Source: Bacteroidota bacterium
GTDB lineage: Bacteria; Bacteroidota; Bacteroidia; Chitinophagales; Chitinophagaceae
Length of the DNA stretch: 64,000 bases
NCBI GenBank assembly: GCA_023424015.1
Contig: JAFAEM010000040.1
Location: forward strand, 4,258-68,257
Reading direction: 5' to 3'
Part shown: in pieces, positions 44,455-52,608 of the stretch
Layout of the letters: each line of letters opens with the position of its first letter
Numbering within the stretch: position 1 is the first letter of the stretch
The notes under the pieces: generated by a model
Database searches by the model: none
Told to the model about the DNA's origin: nothing
Seen by the model: only the letters and a program-made list of their open reading frames with translations
Position numbers and translations under genes: made by a program

Positions 44455-45096
44455 ATGAATAAAGTCAACAATAAGCTGGCGGTCTCCCTGATGCTGGTTT
44501 TTGCCCTGTCCTGTGAACAGAAACAAAAAGAAACCCCTGAAACACCCGTTACCAGGGATACGGTAGCCCGTCCGACTCCGCCGCCTGAACTGCCACCTAA
44601 TACTTATGCGAGTGTTGATATATCGCCGATGGATATGAGCTATTTCCCCGTGGAGTATCCAAAATTGAAGATGGCTAATGTCAATATCGATCCTCCCGTG
44701 GCGCGGGTGATCTACAGCCGTCCGCAACTCCAGCGAAGAGCCCTGTTCAATGGAATATTAAAATATGATGAACCCTGGCGCCTTGGTGCGAACGAAGCGT
44801 CTGAGATCAATTTCTTCAGAACTGTGCGAATCCAGGGTAAAAATATTAAACCGGGTCGTTATACGATCTATGGTATCCCTCATACCGATAAATGGACCAT
44901 CGCTATCAATTCTAATATCGATACCTGGGGGTTGAAACAGGACACTACCAAAGACGTGGCCCAGTTTGAGATCCCGATCAAGACCAATGGCACTTCACTC
45001 GAGTACTTTACCATGGTTTTTGAAAAAATGGATGGCGGTGCCAACCTGGTCATTGCCTGGGCAGATGTGGTAGCCAAACTACCCATCGAGTTTTAA
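44455..45096 (+). CDS. DUF2911 lipoprotein, copy 2
   Basis: 213 residues. The N-terminus MLVFALSCEQKQ has a lipobox-like LSC, so it is probably a lipoprotein, unlike its soluble neighbour. The core repeats the family pattern (ARVIYSRPQLQRRALFNGIL, WRLGANEASEINFFRTV, IKPGRYTIYGIP, KWTIAINSN). A tandem duplication with different anchoring is inferred. Confidence 0.88.
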   Translation: MNKVNNKLAVSLMLVFALSCEQKQKETPETPVTRDTVARPTPPPELPPNTYASVDISPMDMSYFPVEYPKLKMANVNIDPPVARVIYSRPQLQRRALFNGILKYDEPWRLGANEASEINFFRTVRIQGKNIKPGRYTIYGIPHTDKWTIAINSNIDTWGLKQDTTKDVAQFEIPIKTNGTSLEYFTMVFEKMDGGANLVIAWADVVAKLPIEF

Positions 45097-45184
45097 ATAA
45101 ACGCGCTTCGGGTTCATCGTGTAACCATCATGGCACTCGTGGTCATACCTGATGACACTCCAAATTATTATCGATATTTACAGC

Positions 45185-47071
45185 ATGTGTGGTATCGCCG
45201 GCATCATTCAACAGGATCCGAACAGGTATGGTATTGATCATTTAAAAAAAATGACTGCCGCCCTGGCTCACCGCGGACCCGACGGCGAAAACACCTGGAC
45301 CAATAACAATAACACCGCACTTTTCTGTCATCGCCGTCTGGCCATCATCGACCTAAGCATTGCCGCGGCCCAGCCGATGCAATACCTGGACCGATATAGT
45401 ATCGTTCACAACGGCGAAATCTTTAACTATATAGAATTAAGAAAAGAACTGGAACAAAAAGGCTACAGCTTCCTGACACTATCCGATACCGAAGTGATCC
45501 TGGCTGCCTATGCACATTGGAATGATGAATGCGTAGAACATTTCGACGGCATGTTTGCTTTTGCGATCTGGGACCAGCAGGAACAGGAATTATTTGCCGC
45601 AAGAGACCGCTTTGGTGAGAAACCATTTTTTTATCATTTCAACCAACAGGAGTTTGTTTTCGCCTCTGAAATGAAAGCTTTGTGGGCCGCGGGAATTGAA
45701 CGGGTGGTCAACCTGAAAATGCTTTTTAATTACCTCACCATCGGATATACTGACAATCCTGAAAACCGGGCGGAAACATTTTTTGAAAATATTTACAAAC
45801 TTCCCCCTGCATCGAGACTTTATTATACACCGGCAACGCGGGAATTGTTTGTAGAAAAATATTGGGACATCGATCCTGATCAACAGGATAAAAAGATCAC
45901 TGATGATGCGGCCGTCGAACATTTCATACAACTGTTCACCGATTCAGTACACAAAAGATTGCGAAGTGATGTAAGCCTCGGAAGCAGCCTGAGTGGCGGA
46001 CTTGATAGCTCCTCCATCGTGGCCACGGTATCATCGCTCCGGAACCGCGGATCTCATATTGTTGATACAAACCCGGGCTCCAATGACATGTTTACTGCAT
46101 TCACCGCAAGCTTCCCCGGTTTTGAGAAAGACGAGTCTGTTTATGCTGCGGAAGTTTCGAACCGGTTTGGGGTGCAGCACGTCCTGCTAAATATCGATGC
46201 CGAAGATCTTATTACCGACTGGGAAAAATTTTTATATCACCAGGAAGAACCCGTGGGGTCTGCCAGCGCATTCGCACAGTACAAGGTTTTTGAAAAAGCG
46301 AAGCAACATGGCATCGCTGTGTTGCTCGACGGACAGGGCGCTGATGAAACCCTTGCAGGTTACCATAAATACTATAAATGGTACTGGCAGGAATTGTTCC
46401 AGCACCGAAAGCTGGTAAGCAGTGGAGAAATACAGGCGGCCAGGAGTAAGGGTGTACTGGAGCGCTTTAACTATAAAAATGTACTGGCTGCTCTGTTTCC
46501 CGATCTTGCCGCCGTGATACTGGAAAGGCAATACCTGTTTAATGCACTCAATAACGAGAACCTGTCAAGGGATTTTGTAAAACTTCAAAGCAAGGAAGCC
46601 TACTACACCACTCCGGAGCTAGGTCACCTGAACGGACTACTTTATTTCAACACCTGCGTACACGGACTTGAAGAACTTTTGCGATATGCCGACAGGAGTT
46701 CGATGGCGCATGGCCGTGAACTTCGACTGCCTTTTTTGAGTCACAAACTGGTTGAATTCATTTTCAAACTTCCTCCACAATTTAAGATCAGGCAGGGATG
46801 GACCAAATGGCTGCTCCGGCAATCCATGTCTTCGCAACTACCAGCCGATATTACCTGGCGAACGGATAAGGTAGGCTTTGAGCCCCCGCAAAAATTATGG
46901 ATGCAGCACCCCCGGCTGCAGGAGATGATCAGGGAAGCCCGGCAGAAACTGGTAAATGAAAAAATATTAAGCCCCGATATCATAAAAAAACCCGTGCAGG
47001 GCACGGGTGCTTATGAAAAGCGGGTAGACGATTGGAGATACCTCACAGCTGCGGCACTATTTAGCAGATAA
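45185..47071 (+). CDS. asnB: Asparagine synthase (glutamine-hydrolysing)
   Basis: 628 residues from the ATG at 45185, which places the catalytic Cys directly after Met (MCGIAGIIQ). The class-II glutaminase domain covers about 1-200 (HRGPDGENTW, LAIIDLS, VHNGEIFN). The synthetase domain follows with the ATP PP-loop SLSGGLDSSS near residue 265 and LLDGQGADETLAGY. It could make asparagine or amidate a special substrate, since many such paralogues exist. It is convergent with the gene at 47099. Confidence 0.93.
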   Translation: MCGIAGIIQQDPNRYGIDHLKKMTAALAHRGPDGENTWTNNNNTALFCHRRLAIIDLSIAAAQPMQYLDRYSIVHNGEIFNYIELRKELEQKGYSFLTLSDTEVILAAYAHWNDECVEHFDGMFAFAIWDQQEQELFAARDRFGEKPFFYHFNQQEFVFASEMKALWAAGIERVVNLKMLFNYLTIGYTDNPENRAETFFENIYKLPPASRLYYTPATRELFVEKYWDIDPDQQDKKITDDAAVEHFIQLFTDSVHKRLRSDVSLGSSLSGGLDSSSIVATVSSLRNRGSHIVDTNPGSNDMFTAFTASFPGFEKDESVYAAEVSNRFGVQHVLLNIDAEDLITDWEKFLYHQEEPVGSASAFAQYKVFEKAKQHGIAVLLDGQGADETLAGYHKYYKWYWQELFQHRKLVSSGEIQAARSKGVLERFNYKNVLAALFPDLAAVILERQYLFNALNNENLSRDFVKLQSKEAYYTTPELGHLNGLLYFNTCVHGLEELLRYADRSSMAHGRELRLPFLSHKLVEFIFKLPPQFKIRQGWTKWLLRQSMSSQLPADITWRTDKVGFEPPQKLWMQHPRLQEMIREARQKLVNEKILSPDIIKKPVQGTGAYEKRVDDWRYLTAAALFSR

Positions 47072-47098
47072 TTCGTAGCATGCAGTCCAGGTATAACA

Positions 47099-47545
47099 CT
47101 ACTTGTCTGCTCTTTTGAACTTTCCTGTCCGCTGCAGGTTACCATACACATCTGATTTCACGATATACCAATGGTCTTCGTCCCTAATATTTATTGTAAA
47201 ACTCACTTCTGACTCAGATGACACCTCTGTTACACCCGCGATTTCCTTACCAGCATATTTTTTCCGGAGTTTGGAGGCAACGCTGGGAAGCAGTTCTTTT
47301 TCGCCATAATACCTGATCGTCTTTAGCAATTTGCCATCTTCGGAATACTGCGCCCTGACCTGGATACGGTCAACAACGAAATTTGCCTGACTGTAATCTT
47401 CATAGTCATGCCAGCTTACGTCCCTGGCACCTGTAAAGGTTTCATTAAAGGCTTTCAGGATTTTCTCATTTACATCGGGTGGTGTGGCTGCGGCTGTTGC
47501 AACAATTCCTGTCAGCAAGATAGCCAGGGATAATAATTTTTTCAT
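47099..47545 (-). CDS. Small secreted PepSY-like protein, paralogue 3
   Basis: 148 residues, with a signal peptide ending near TAAAT, then FNETFTGARDVSWHDYEDYSQANF (split), ILVRAQYSEDG-like strand, and IAGVTEVSSESEVSFTINI. It resembles the two proteins at 39406 and 39998 and has the usual short length for this family. The function is unknown. Confidence 0.82.
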   Translation of the reverse strand: MKKLLSLAILLTGIVATAAATPPDVNEKILKAFNETFTGARDVSWHDYEDYSQANFVVDRIQVRAQYSEDGKLLKTIRYYGEKELLPSVASKLRKKYAGKEIAGVTEVSSESEVSFTINIRDEDHWYIVKSDVYGNLQRTGKFKRADK

Positions 47546-47789
47546 TGTTTATGTTTTTTTGATAAGGAATAAGCTGGAGTAAAACTACCTGCGTCCATAA
47601 GCAATTGCAAGTGATTATCCATTACCGGCAAGCGAAATGAAACTGAGCATGTTGCCTAAGAAACTCTAAAAACGACTGAAGCGTTTTAAAAACATCCTGA
47701 AAAAGAACGTCAGCAGCATGAAACGTGATGACATTACCGTGAAATGCAACCTTAATTAACTGTTAAAGGAATTACGGCCGGGATGAGTG

Positions 47790-47885
47790 GTATTCCCGGG
47801 ATTAAAACGACAGGTCTACGGGCTTCAATCAACGACCTATTGTATCATGCTACCTAAAACATCGCCCCTACAGAGCTAATCACAA
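47790..47885. repeat. Relic of the CTACCCAT / CCCTACAGG repeat family
   Basis: ATCATGCTACCTAAAACATCGCCCCTACAG lies in this stretch in the same order as the left half of the element at 38495. It is part of the gene-free region 47546-48199. Confidence 0.5.
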
Positions 47886-47921
47886 GTAAAGGTTCGACTT
47901 ATCTTTAATGATGTGAAGTCT

Positions 47922-48097
47922 ACCTGGTTCGGCGAATAGGGAACGCGGATTATTATGATCAGTTATGATCAGTTGAGATTCGGGCATGGCAGACACTGAT
48001 CATAATAAATCATAACCATCATAAAAACCCGTGTTCTACCGTTCATGTTTCCAGGTTCACCTGGTTCGGCGAATAGGGAACGCGGATTATTATGATC
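47922..48097. repeat. Perfect 39-bp direct repeat flanking ATGATC-rich sequence
   Basis: 47922-47960 and 48059-48097 are identical over 39 bp, starting ACCTGGTTCGGCGAATAGG and ending TATTATGATC. The 98 bp between holds several TATGATC and GATCATAA steps that can pair with each other. No frame is conserved. It lies about 100 bp upstream of the cystathionine gamma-synthase start. Confidence 0.9.
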
Positions 48098-48199
48098 GGT
48101 ACCAGGTTTCCAATTCACATGACACACGCATTGAATTCAACCTGCCTTAATTATTTATTCCTCATCTTTGCTAAACAATTTTCAATTCATCGATTTATT

Positions 48200-49339
48200 A
48201 TGAAGACAGCGACAAAATTTATACATGCCGGAACGGTTCCTGATCCATCTACGGGGGCTATTATGACACCGATTTACCAGACATCAACCTATGTACAAGA
48301 AGCACCTGGCAAGAACAAAGGTTTTGAATATGCCCGTAGCCAGAACCCGACGAGAAAAGCGCTGGAGGATGCCCTGGCGACAATAGAAAATGGAAGATTC
48401 GGGCTCGCCTTTAGCAGTGGAGTGGCGGCCACAGATGCCGTGATCAAATTATTGTCGCCGGGCGATGAAGTGATTGCCGCAAACGATATGTACGGCGGCA
48501 CCTACCGGTTGTTTACCAAGATCTTTGAAAAATTCGGAATTAAATTCCTTTACACTGACACAACCAATCCCGCCAATATTAAAAAGTTGGTTTCAAAAAA
48601 AACCAAACTTATCTGGCTCGAAACACCGACAAACCCGTTGATGAATATCACCGATATCGCGGCAGTATCTGTGATCGCAAAAGAAACGGGTGCCTGGTTA
48701 TGCGTGGACAATACATTTGCCTCACCCTATTTACAAACACCACTCGACCTGGGTGCGGATATCGTGATGCATTCATCTACCAAATATCTCGGCGGACATA
48801 GTGATGTAATTCAGGGTGCCCTGGTGATGAATGATGAAGCACTTCGGGAGACACTTTATTTCATCCAGAAAAGTTGCGGCGCCGTACCGGGACCGATGGA
48901 TTGCTTTTTAGTATTACGTGGTATTAAAACATTGCCGGTACGCATGGAACAACACTGCCGCAATGGGGAAAAAATTGCACATTGGTTAAGGAATAATCCA
49001 AAGGTTGATAAAGTGTACTGGCCAGGCTTTGAAGACCATCCCGGATTTGCTTTTGCAAAAAAACAAATGAGAAATTTTGGAGGCATGATCAGTTTCACAC
49101 TTAAAGATGATAGTGTTGAAACCGCCAACCGCGTATTATCATCCACGCACCTGTTTGCACTGGCCGAAAGCCTTGGCGGTGTGGAGTCCCTGATCAATCA
49201 CCCTGCCTCTATGACGCACGCTTCTATTCCGCGGGAGGAAAGGATTAAAAATGGCCTGACCGATTCGCTGATCAGGCTGAGCGTGGGAATAGAAGATGCA
49301 GATGACCTGGTTGCTGATCTCGACAAAGCGATTGGTTAA
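48200..49339 (+). CDS. Cystathionine gamma-synthase-like PLP enzyme
   Basis: 379 residues from the ATG at 48200 (MKTATKFIHAGTVPD). Transsulfuration-family motifs: PIYQTSTYVQ, EYARSQNPTRKALE, GGTYRLF, and the PLP lysine at about K195 in MHSSTKYLGGHSDV. The C-terminus has RLSVGIEDADDLVADL. It could be cystathionine gamma-synthase, beta-lyase or gamma-lyase, which cannot be told apart by eye. It stands alone behind the 39-bp repeats. Confidence 0.9.
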   Translation: MKTATKFIHAGTVPDPSTGAIMTPIYQTSTYVQEAPGKNKGFEYARSQNPTRKALEDALATIENGRFGLAFSSGVAATDAVIKLLSPGDEVIAANDMYGGTYRLFTKIFEKFGIKFLYTDTTNPANIKKLVSKKTKLIWLETPTNPLMNITDIAAVSVIAKETGAWLCVDNTFASPYLQTPLDLGADIVMHSSTKYLGGHSDVIQGALVMNDEALRETLYFIQKSCGAVPGPMDCFLVLRGIKTLPVRMEQHCRNGEKIAHWLRNNPKVDKVYWPGFEDHPGFAFAKKQMRNFGGMISFTLKDDSVETANRVLSSTHLFALAESLGGVESLINHPASMTHASIPREERIKNGLTDSLIRLSVGIEDADDLVADLDKAIG

Positions 49340-49342
49340 ATT

Positions 49343-49378
49343 TCGAGCTGCGAGCTATGAGCTGCGAGCTCCGAGCCT
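49343..49378. repeat. CGAGCT simple tandem repeat
   Basis: Six-to-seven-base steps of GAGCTGC and GAGCTAT directly follow the preceding stop. Confidence 0.7.
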
Positions 49379-49504
49379 TCAATTACATATAGAACTATCG
49401 TTCTCAAAGCTGGTAGCCCGAAGCTCATGGCTCATGGCTGTATTTTGGCATTGTATCTGCAAAGTATAGTATGGAAATAATTTCATCATACTAAAATTTG
49501 TACT

Positions 49505-49651
49505 ATGCTTTACCTTATTGCAATAATCCTGATAATCGGGTGGCTCCTGGGCTATTTTGTATTCTCCGCAGGTGGCTTGATACATATCCTTCTCGTAATT
49601 GCAGTGATAGCTATCATACTTCGTCTTATCAGGGGCGATAGGGTAGTTTGA
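49505..49651 (+). CDS. Lmo0937-family small membrane protein
   Basis: 48 residues, complete: one long hydrophobic helix with a short turn (MLYLIAIILIIGWLLGYFVF, then SAGGLIHILLVIAVIAIIL), ending in a positively charged tail RLIRGDRVV. This composition and the GWLLGYF-GGLIHILLVIA pattern match the lmo0937 family found in many bacteria. The function is unknown and stress association is only suspected. Confidence 0.85.
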   Translation: MLYLIAIILIIGWLLGYFVFSAGGLIHILLVIAVIAIILRLIRGDRVV

Positions 49652-49670
49652 CAATTGTGTAATTTTATGG

Positions 49671-50432
49671 ATGGATAAAAAAAGCCTCAAAGAATTCCTG
49701 GATAAAAAGGTTGATGAATACAATCAACCTTTTTTTATTAAAGGCGATCCTGTTTGTATCCCGCATTTTTTTTCCAAAAAACAGGATATCGAGATAGCTG
49801 GATTTTTCGCCGCAATATTTGCCTGGGGCAATCGCAGCACGATCATTCAAAAATCAAAAGAGCTGATGCAGCGTATGGAGATGAAGCCCCACGCGTTCTG
49901 CTTATCGGATGATGAAACACGATTAAAAGCGATTGAAGGATTTAAGCACAGAACATTCAACGACACCGACCTTCTTTATTTTATTGAATTCTTTCACTAC
50001 CACTATCATCATCATAGCAGTCTCGAACAGGCTTTTACCATGCACGGTCGCACGATAGAAGAAATGCTGACCGGGTTTCATGACTATTTCTTTTCACTCC
50101 CACATGTGCCACGCAGAACCAGAAAACATATTGCCGATCCCTCCCGCGGTTCTACCTGTAAAAGGTTGAATATGTTTCTGCGCTGGATGGTGCGGTATGA
50201 CAAAAGCGGCGTAGACTTCGGTATCTGGAAAGAAATATCACCCTCACAGCTTATCTGTCCCATCGATTTGCATGTGGCCAGGGTCGCCAGGCATTTTCGC
50301 CTGCTCGATCGCAAACAAACGGACTGGCAGTCAGCGTTGGAATTAACGGAATACCTGCGAACTTTGGATAAAGACGACCCGGTCAAATACGATTTCGCCT
50401 TGTTTGGCCTGGGTGTGATCGACAGATTTTAA
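49671..50432 (+). CDS. TIGR02757-family protein
   Basis: 253 residues, cytoplasmic. The start MDKKSLKEFLDKKVDEYN, then KKQDIEIAGFFAAIFAWGNR, HRTFNDTDLLYFIEFF, and the C-terminal SQLICPIDLHVARVARHF are the TIGR02757 pattern, which resembles a helix-hairpin-helix glycosylase fold. The activity is unknown. It is followed after 3 bp by a small gene. Confidence 0.92.
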   Translation: MDKKSLKEFLDKKVDEYNQPFFIKGDPVCIPHFFSKKQDIEIAGFFAAIFAWGNRSTIIQKSKELMQRMEMKPHAFCLSDDETRLKAIEGFKHRTFNDTDLLYFIEFFHYHYHHHSSLEQAFTMHGRTIEEMLTGFHDYFFSLPHVPRRTRKHIADPSRGSTCKRLNMFLRWMVRYDKSGVDFGIWKEISPSQLICPIDLHVARVARHFRLLDRKQTDWQSALELTEYLRTLDKDDPVKYDFALFGLGVIDRF

Positions 50433-50435
50433 TTT

Positions 50436-50768
50436 ATGTCACAAGTAGACAGTACCGTCATTGTATCGCTAAATAACCTGTTAGGGGTGGAACTAAAACA
50501 ATCTCTCTCAGCATATGAACTGTTGGAACAACTTGCAGACCACCTCAACTCACTGATCACAACTGATTTTAATAATCTCATCAGCCTGCTATACCGCCTC
50601 GACATTGACGAGTTGCAGGTAAGGGCAACACTCCAGGACCATCCTGGAACCGACGCGGGGAAATTGCTGGCAGCACTTGTCATCGAAAGACAAATTCGCA
50701 AGCTGGAGTCGAGAAAGCGTTTTTCGCACAACAAGAATGATGAAATTGATGAGGAGGAGAAATGGTGA
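50436..50768 (+). CDS. Small cytoplasmic protein, unknown function
   Basis: 110 residues, mostly helical, acidic at the C-terminus (NKNDEIDEEEKW). LLEQLADHLNSLITTDF, NLISLLYRLDIDELQVRATL and AALVIERQIRKLESRKRF are the conserved-looking parts. It starts 3 bp after the TIGR02757 gene, so it is probably translated from the same message. I do not recognise a named domain. Confidence 0.75.
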   Translation: MSQVDSTVIVSLNNLLGVELKQSLSAYELLEQLADHLNSLITTDFNNLISLLYRLDIDELQVRATLQDHPGTDAGKLLAALVIERQIRKLESRKRFSHNKNDEIDEEEKW

Positions 50769-50793
50769 CGGTGCGTTCGGAAAAGTAATCAGG

Positions 50794-51084
50794 AATCATT
50801 GCTGTCCGAAAAAATTGTTGGATTGTTGTCAAGACCTTTGACCCGCACGGCTTCTATGGCTTTTACTTTTACAGGGGCTTTGCTTTATTTTTCCTGGACT
50901 GTTCTCTTTGCAGGCCGTAGTTCAACTGTCCCGATGTGTCAGTAAACCACAGTGCATACAGCAGACACTGCGGAGTATTAGCATCATGTCCTGTTCTTCG
51001 TAGCAGATTTTTTAAAGCATAGAGGCCTTTTGCTGTGCCCGCCGTGGTTTATACTACTCCAGCGTTCCCCGGACAATAATGATT
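50794..51084 (+). mobile_element. 291-bp MITE-like element, copy A
   Basis: It begins AATCATTGCTGTCCG and ends CCGGACAATAATGATT, an imperfect terminal inverted repeat of about 16 bp. The whole 291 bp aligns in reverse complement with 57591-57881 with a few short indels. Best-matched blocks include CCTTTGACCCGC, TTTTACAGGGGCTTTGCTTT, TGTCAGTAAACCACAG and GTAGCAGATTTTTTAA. Neither copy holds a convincing gene. This fills the gene-free stretch 50769-51117. Confidence 0.85.
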
Positions 51085-51092
51085 AGGAATTG

Positions 51093-51112
51093 GGTCCTGT
51101 AGCTACCGGACC
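51093..51112. repeat. REP-like palindrome beside copy A
   Basis: GGTCCTGTAG against CTACCGGACC, one mismatch in ten, just outside the 291-bp element. A similar GATAG-type palindrome (CCCGACAGCTATCGGG) lies near copy B at 57473. Confidence 0.6.
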
Positions 51113-51117
51113 TGGAA

Positions 51118-51792
51118 TTATGCTTTGTTCTTCTTCTCAAACATGAGTTCTCTCACTTTCTCCTTATCCTCCTTCTCTTTCTTAAGATCAAACATGGTCC
51201 CAAAGACATGATCCCAGATAGTGGAACTTACACCAAATCCGTTGTGCTCGTCCTTGTAGTGATGTAAGTGATGGTTTCTCCAAAGAGGTTTCATCCATTT
51301 AAAGGGAGGATTCCAGGCGTGAATGGCATAGTGCATGGTGCCATACATCAGGTATCCAAAAATAAAACCAGGGAAAAACATAAACGTGTATTGGCGGATG
51401 AGCAGGTACATCAATCCAAACAATGCCGACGCAATGATGATGCTGGGCACCGGTGGCATAAACAGCCGCTGCTTATCGCGGGGATAGTGATGGTGATTGC
51501 CATGAAGGGTGTAGGAAATTTTTTGAGCTGTAGGGTTATCCCCTACCCAGTGGAAAATAAATCGGTGCGCGATGTATTCAAAAAAAGTCCAGAAAAACAT
51601 TCCGCCGACAAAGATCAGCAGCACCTGAAGCAGCGGAAACTGAAGTTTGGTGTTGCTATAATAAAGGAGATAAATAATAACCGGAATATACATTCCCCAG
51701 ATCACCAGCGGATGCGTTTTGGTGAGCATCTCCAGGTAATCATTCTTAAACAAACGGGCCTGCCCCTTATTATTAATTTTTTCGAAATGCAT
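51118..51792 (-). CDS. Sterol desaturase / fatty-acid hydroxylase family protein
   Basis: A 224-residue di-iron membrane enzyme from the ATG at 51792 (MHFEKINNKG). About four hydrophobic segments and the histidine clusters HRFIFH, HGNHHHYP, HYAIH and HHLHHYKDEHN give the eight-His iron site. It may hydroxylate a lipid or sphingolipid acyl chain. Sphingolipids are common in this phylum, so that guess fits, but the substrate is not shown. A TATCTTTG box at 51797-51804 ends four bases before the start. Confidence 0.92.
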   Translation of the reverse strand: MHFEKINNKGQARLFKNDYLEMLTKTHPLVIWGMYIPVIIYLLYYSNTKLQFPLLQVLLIFVGGMFFWTFFEYIAHRFIFHWVGDNPTAQKISYTLHGNHHHYPRDKQRLFMPPVPSIIIASALFGLMYLLIRQYTFMFFPGFIFGYLMYGTMHYAIHAWNPPFKWMKPLWRNHHLHHYKDEHNGFGVSSTIWDHVFGTMFDLKKEKEDKEKVRELMFEKKNKA

Positions 51793-51796
51793 GTGG

Positions 51797-51804
51797 CAAA
51801 GATA
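51797..51804 (-). promoter_or_regulatory. -7 box abutting the sterol-desaturase-like gene
   Basis: Minus-strand TATCTTTG fits TAnnTTTG and ends four bases before the ATG, implying almost no leader. Confidence 0.35.
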
Positions 51805-51876
51805 GGAAAAGAGCATACCATTTTAACCGCCACCGGTAGACATTAAAAGCACCGCTAACAGGCTGAAATAAAGCTT

Positions 51877-52572
51877 TTAGTCGCTTTTTAAGAGTTGATT
51901 AACGGTTTGGAATTCATACCCCTTTTCCTTTAGTGTTTTTAAAAGCTCGGGTAGCCTGTTATAAAACTTGTCGGTCCGCGCGGGATCCGTTCCTATATGA
52001 ATCAAAAGGATAAACCCATTTAGCCCCGGAGCTTTTTGCTCGCAGGATAGAATTGATTGGTAAATATCATCGCTGGCCCTGTAGTTCTTCATTTCAGGTG
52101 TCGTATAGTCGGCCGTACTCCGGGTGCCAGGTGTAAAATTGATCAGTTGCAAACCCTGCTCTAGTGTCCATTCTGCAATTTTTTCATTGTACCACTCATA
52201 GGGAGGAAGAAAATACGGCGCATCGGACCGGCTGACGCCAAACTTCTCCATTTCACGATAGTTGTTTAGCAGGTCAGTCACAAACTCCTCCTTTGTCACC
52301 AACAGGCTATCCCGCTTACCCCAGTCACAATAAAGCAGGTGCTTATCAGAATGAGCACCAAAATAATGTCTATCCTTCCTCAGTTTTTTGATGATCTTCT
52401 TAAATGAGGGATTGCGGTAAAAATCACCTGTCAGGAAGAAAGATGCTTTGACCTTCTCCTTTTTTAACATGCGTCGGATACTGGTGCCTCCATCCGCGAA
52501 TTCGTGACCGGTAAATACCAATGCCAGTTTTTTTTGGGCAGTGTCGCCGCGAAATATTGCACCGTGCGACAT
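51877..52572 (-). CDS. CE4-like (NodB) deacetylase domain, in -1 frame after GH9
   Basis: 231 residues from the ATG at 52572. The first NodB motif (normally TFDDG) is altered: ALVFTGHEFADGG. The metal-binding HSDKH (motif 2) is kept in FGAHSDKHLLY, motif 3 resembles FLPPYEW, and a late His is in LLIHIGTDP. So metal binding is likely but catalysis may differ. Alone it would have no signal peptide, yet its substrates should be extracellular. Its frame is open upstream to the GH9 end, where a slippery site lies, and a GH9-deacetylase fusion of about 837 residues is inferred. Confidence 0.85.
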   Translation of the reverse strand: MSHGAIFRGDTAQKKLALVFTGHEFADGGTSIRRMLKKEKVKASFFLTGDFYRNPSFKKIIKKLRKDRHYFGAHSDKHLLYCDWGKRDSLLVTKEEFVTDLLNNYREMEKFGVSRSDAPYFLPPYEWYNEKIAEWTLEQGLQLINFTPGTRSTADYTTPEMKNYRASDDIYQSILSCEQKAPGLNGFILLIHIGTDPARTDKFYNRLPELLKTLKEKGYEFQTVNQLLKSD

Positions 52573-52579
52573 ACGATAT

Positions 52580-52608
52580 CCCCCTGTACCGGGGGTTGCT
52601 ACTTTTTT
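52580..52608 (-). promoter_or_regulatory. Candidate programmed -1 frameshift signal
   Basis: On the minus strand the GH9 frame ends CCA AAA AAG TAG. The heptamer A AAA AAG (52608-52602) is a canonical slippery site, in the correct phase. Six bases later a stem of five G-C pairs (52595-52591 with 52584-52580, 6-nt loop) could stimulate slipping. A -1 shift gives PKKVATPGTGGYRMSHG and enters the deacetylase frame. Confidence 0.6.

Noticed and set aside
49379..49723. 114-codon minus-strand frame
   Set aside because: It covers the clear 48-residue plus-strand membrane gene and the start of the TIGR02757 gene, and its residues are repeat-like.
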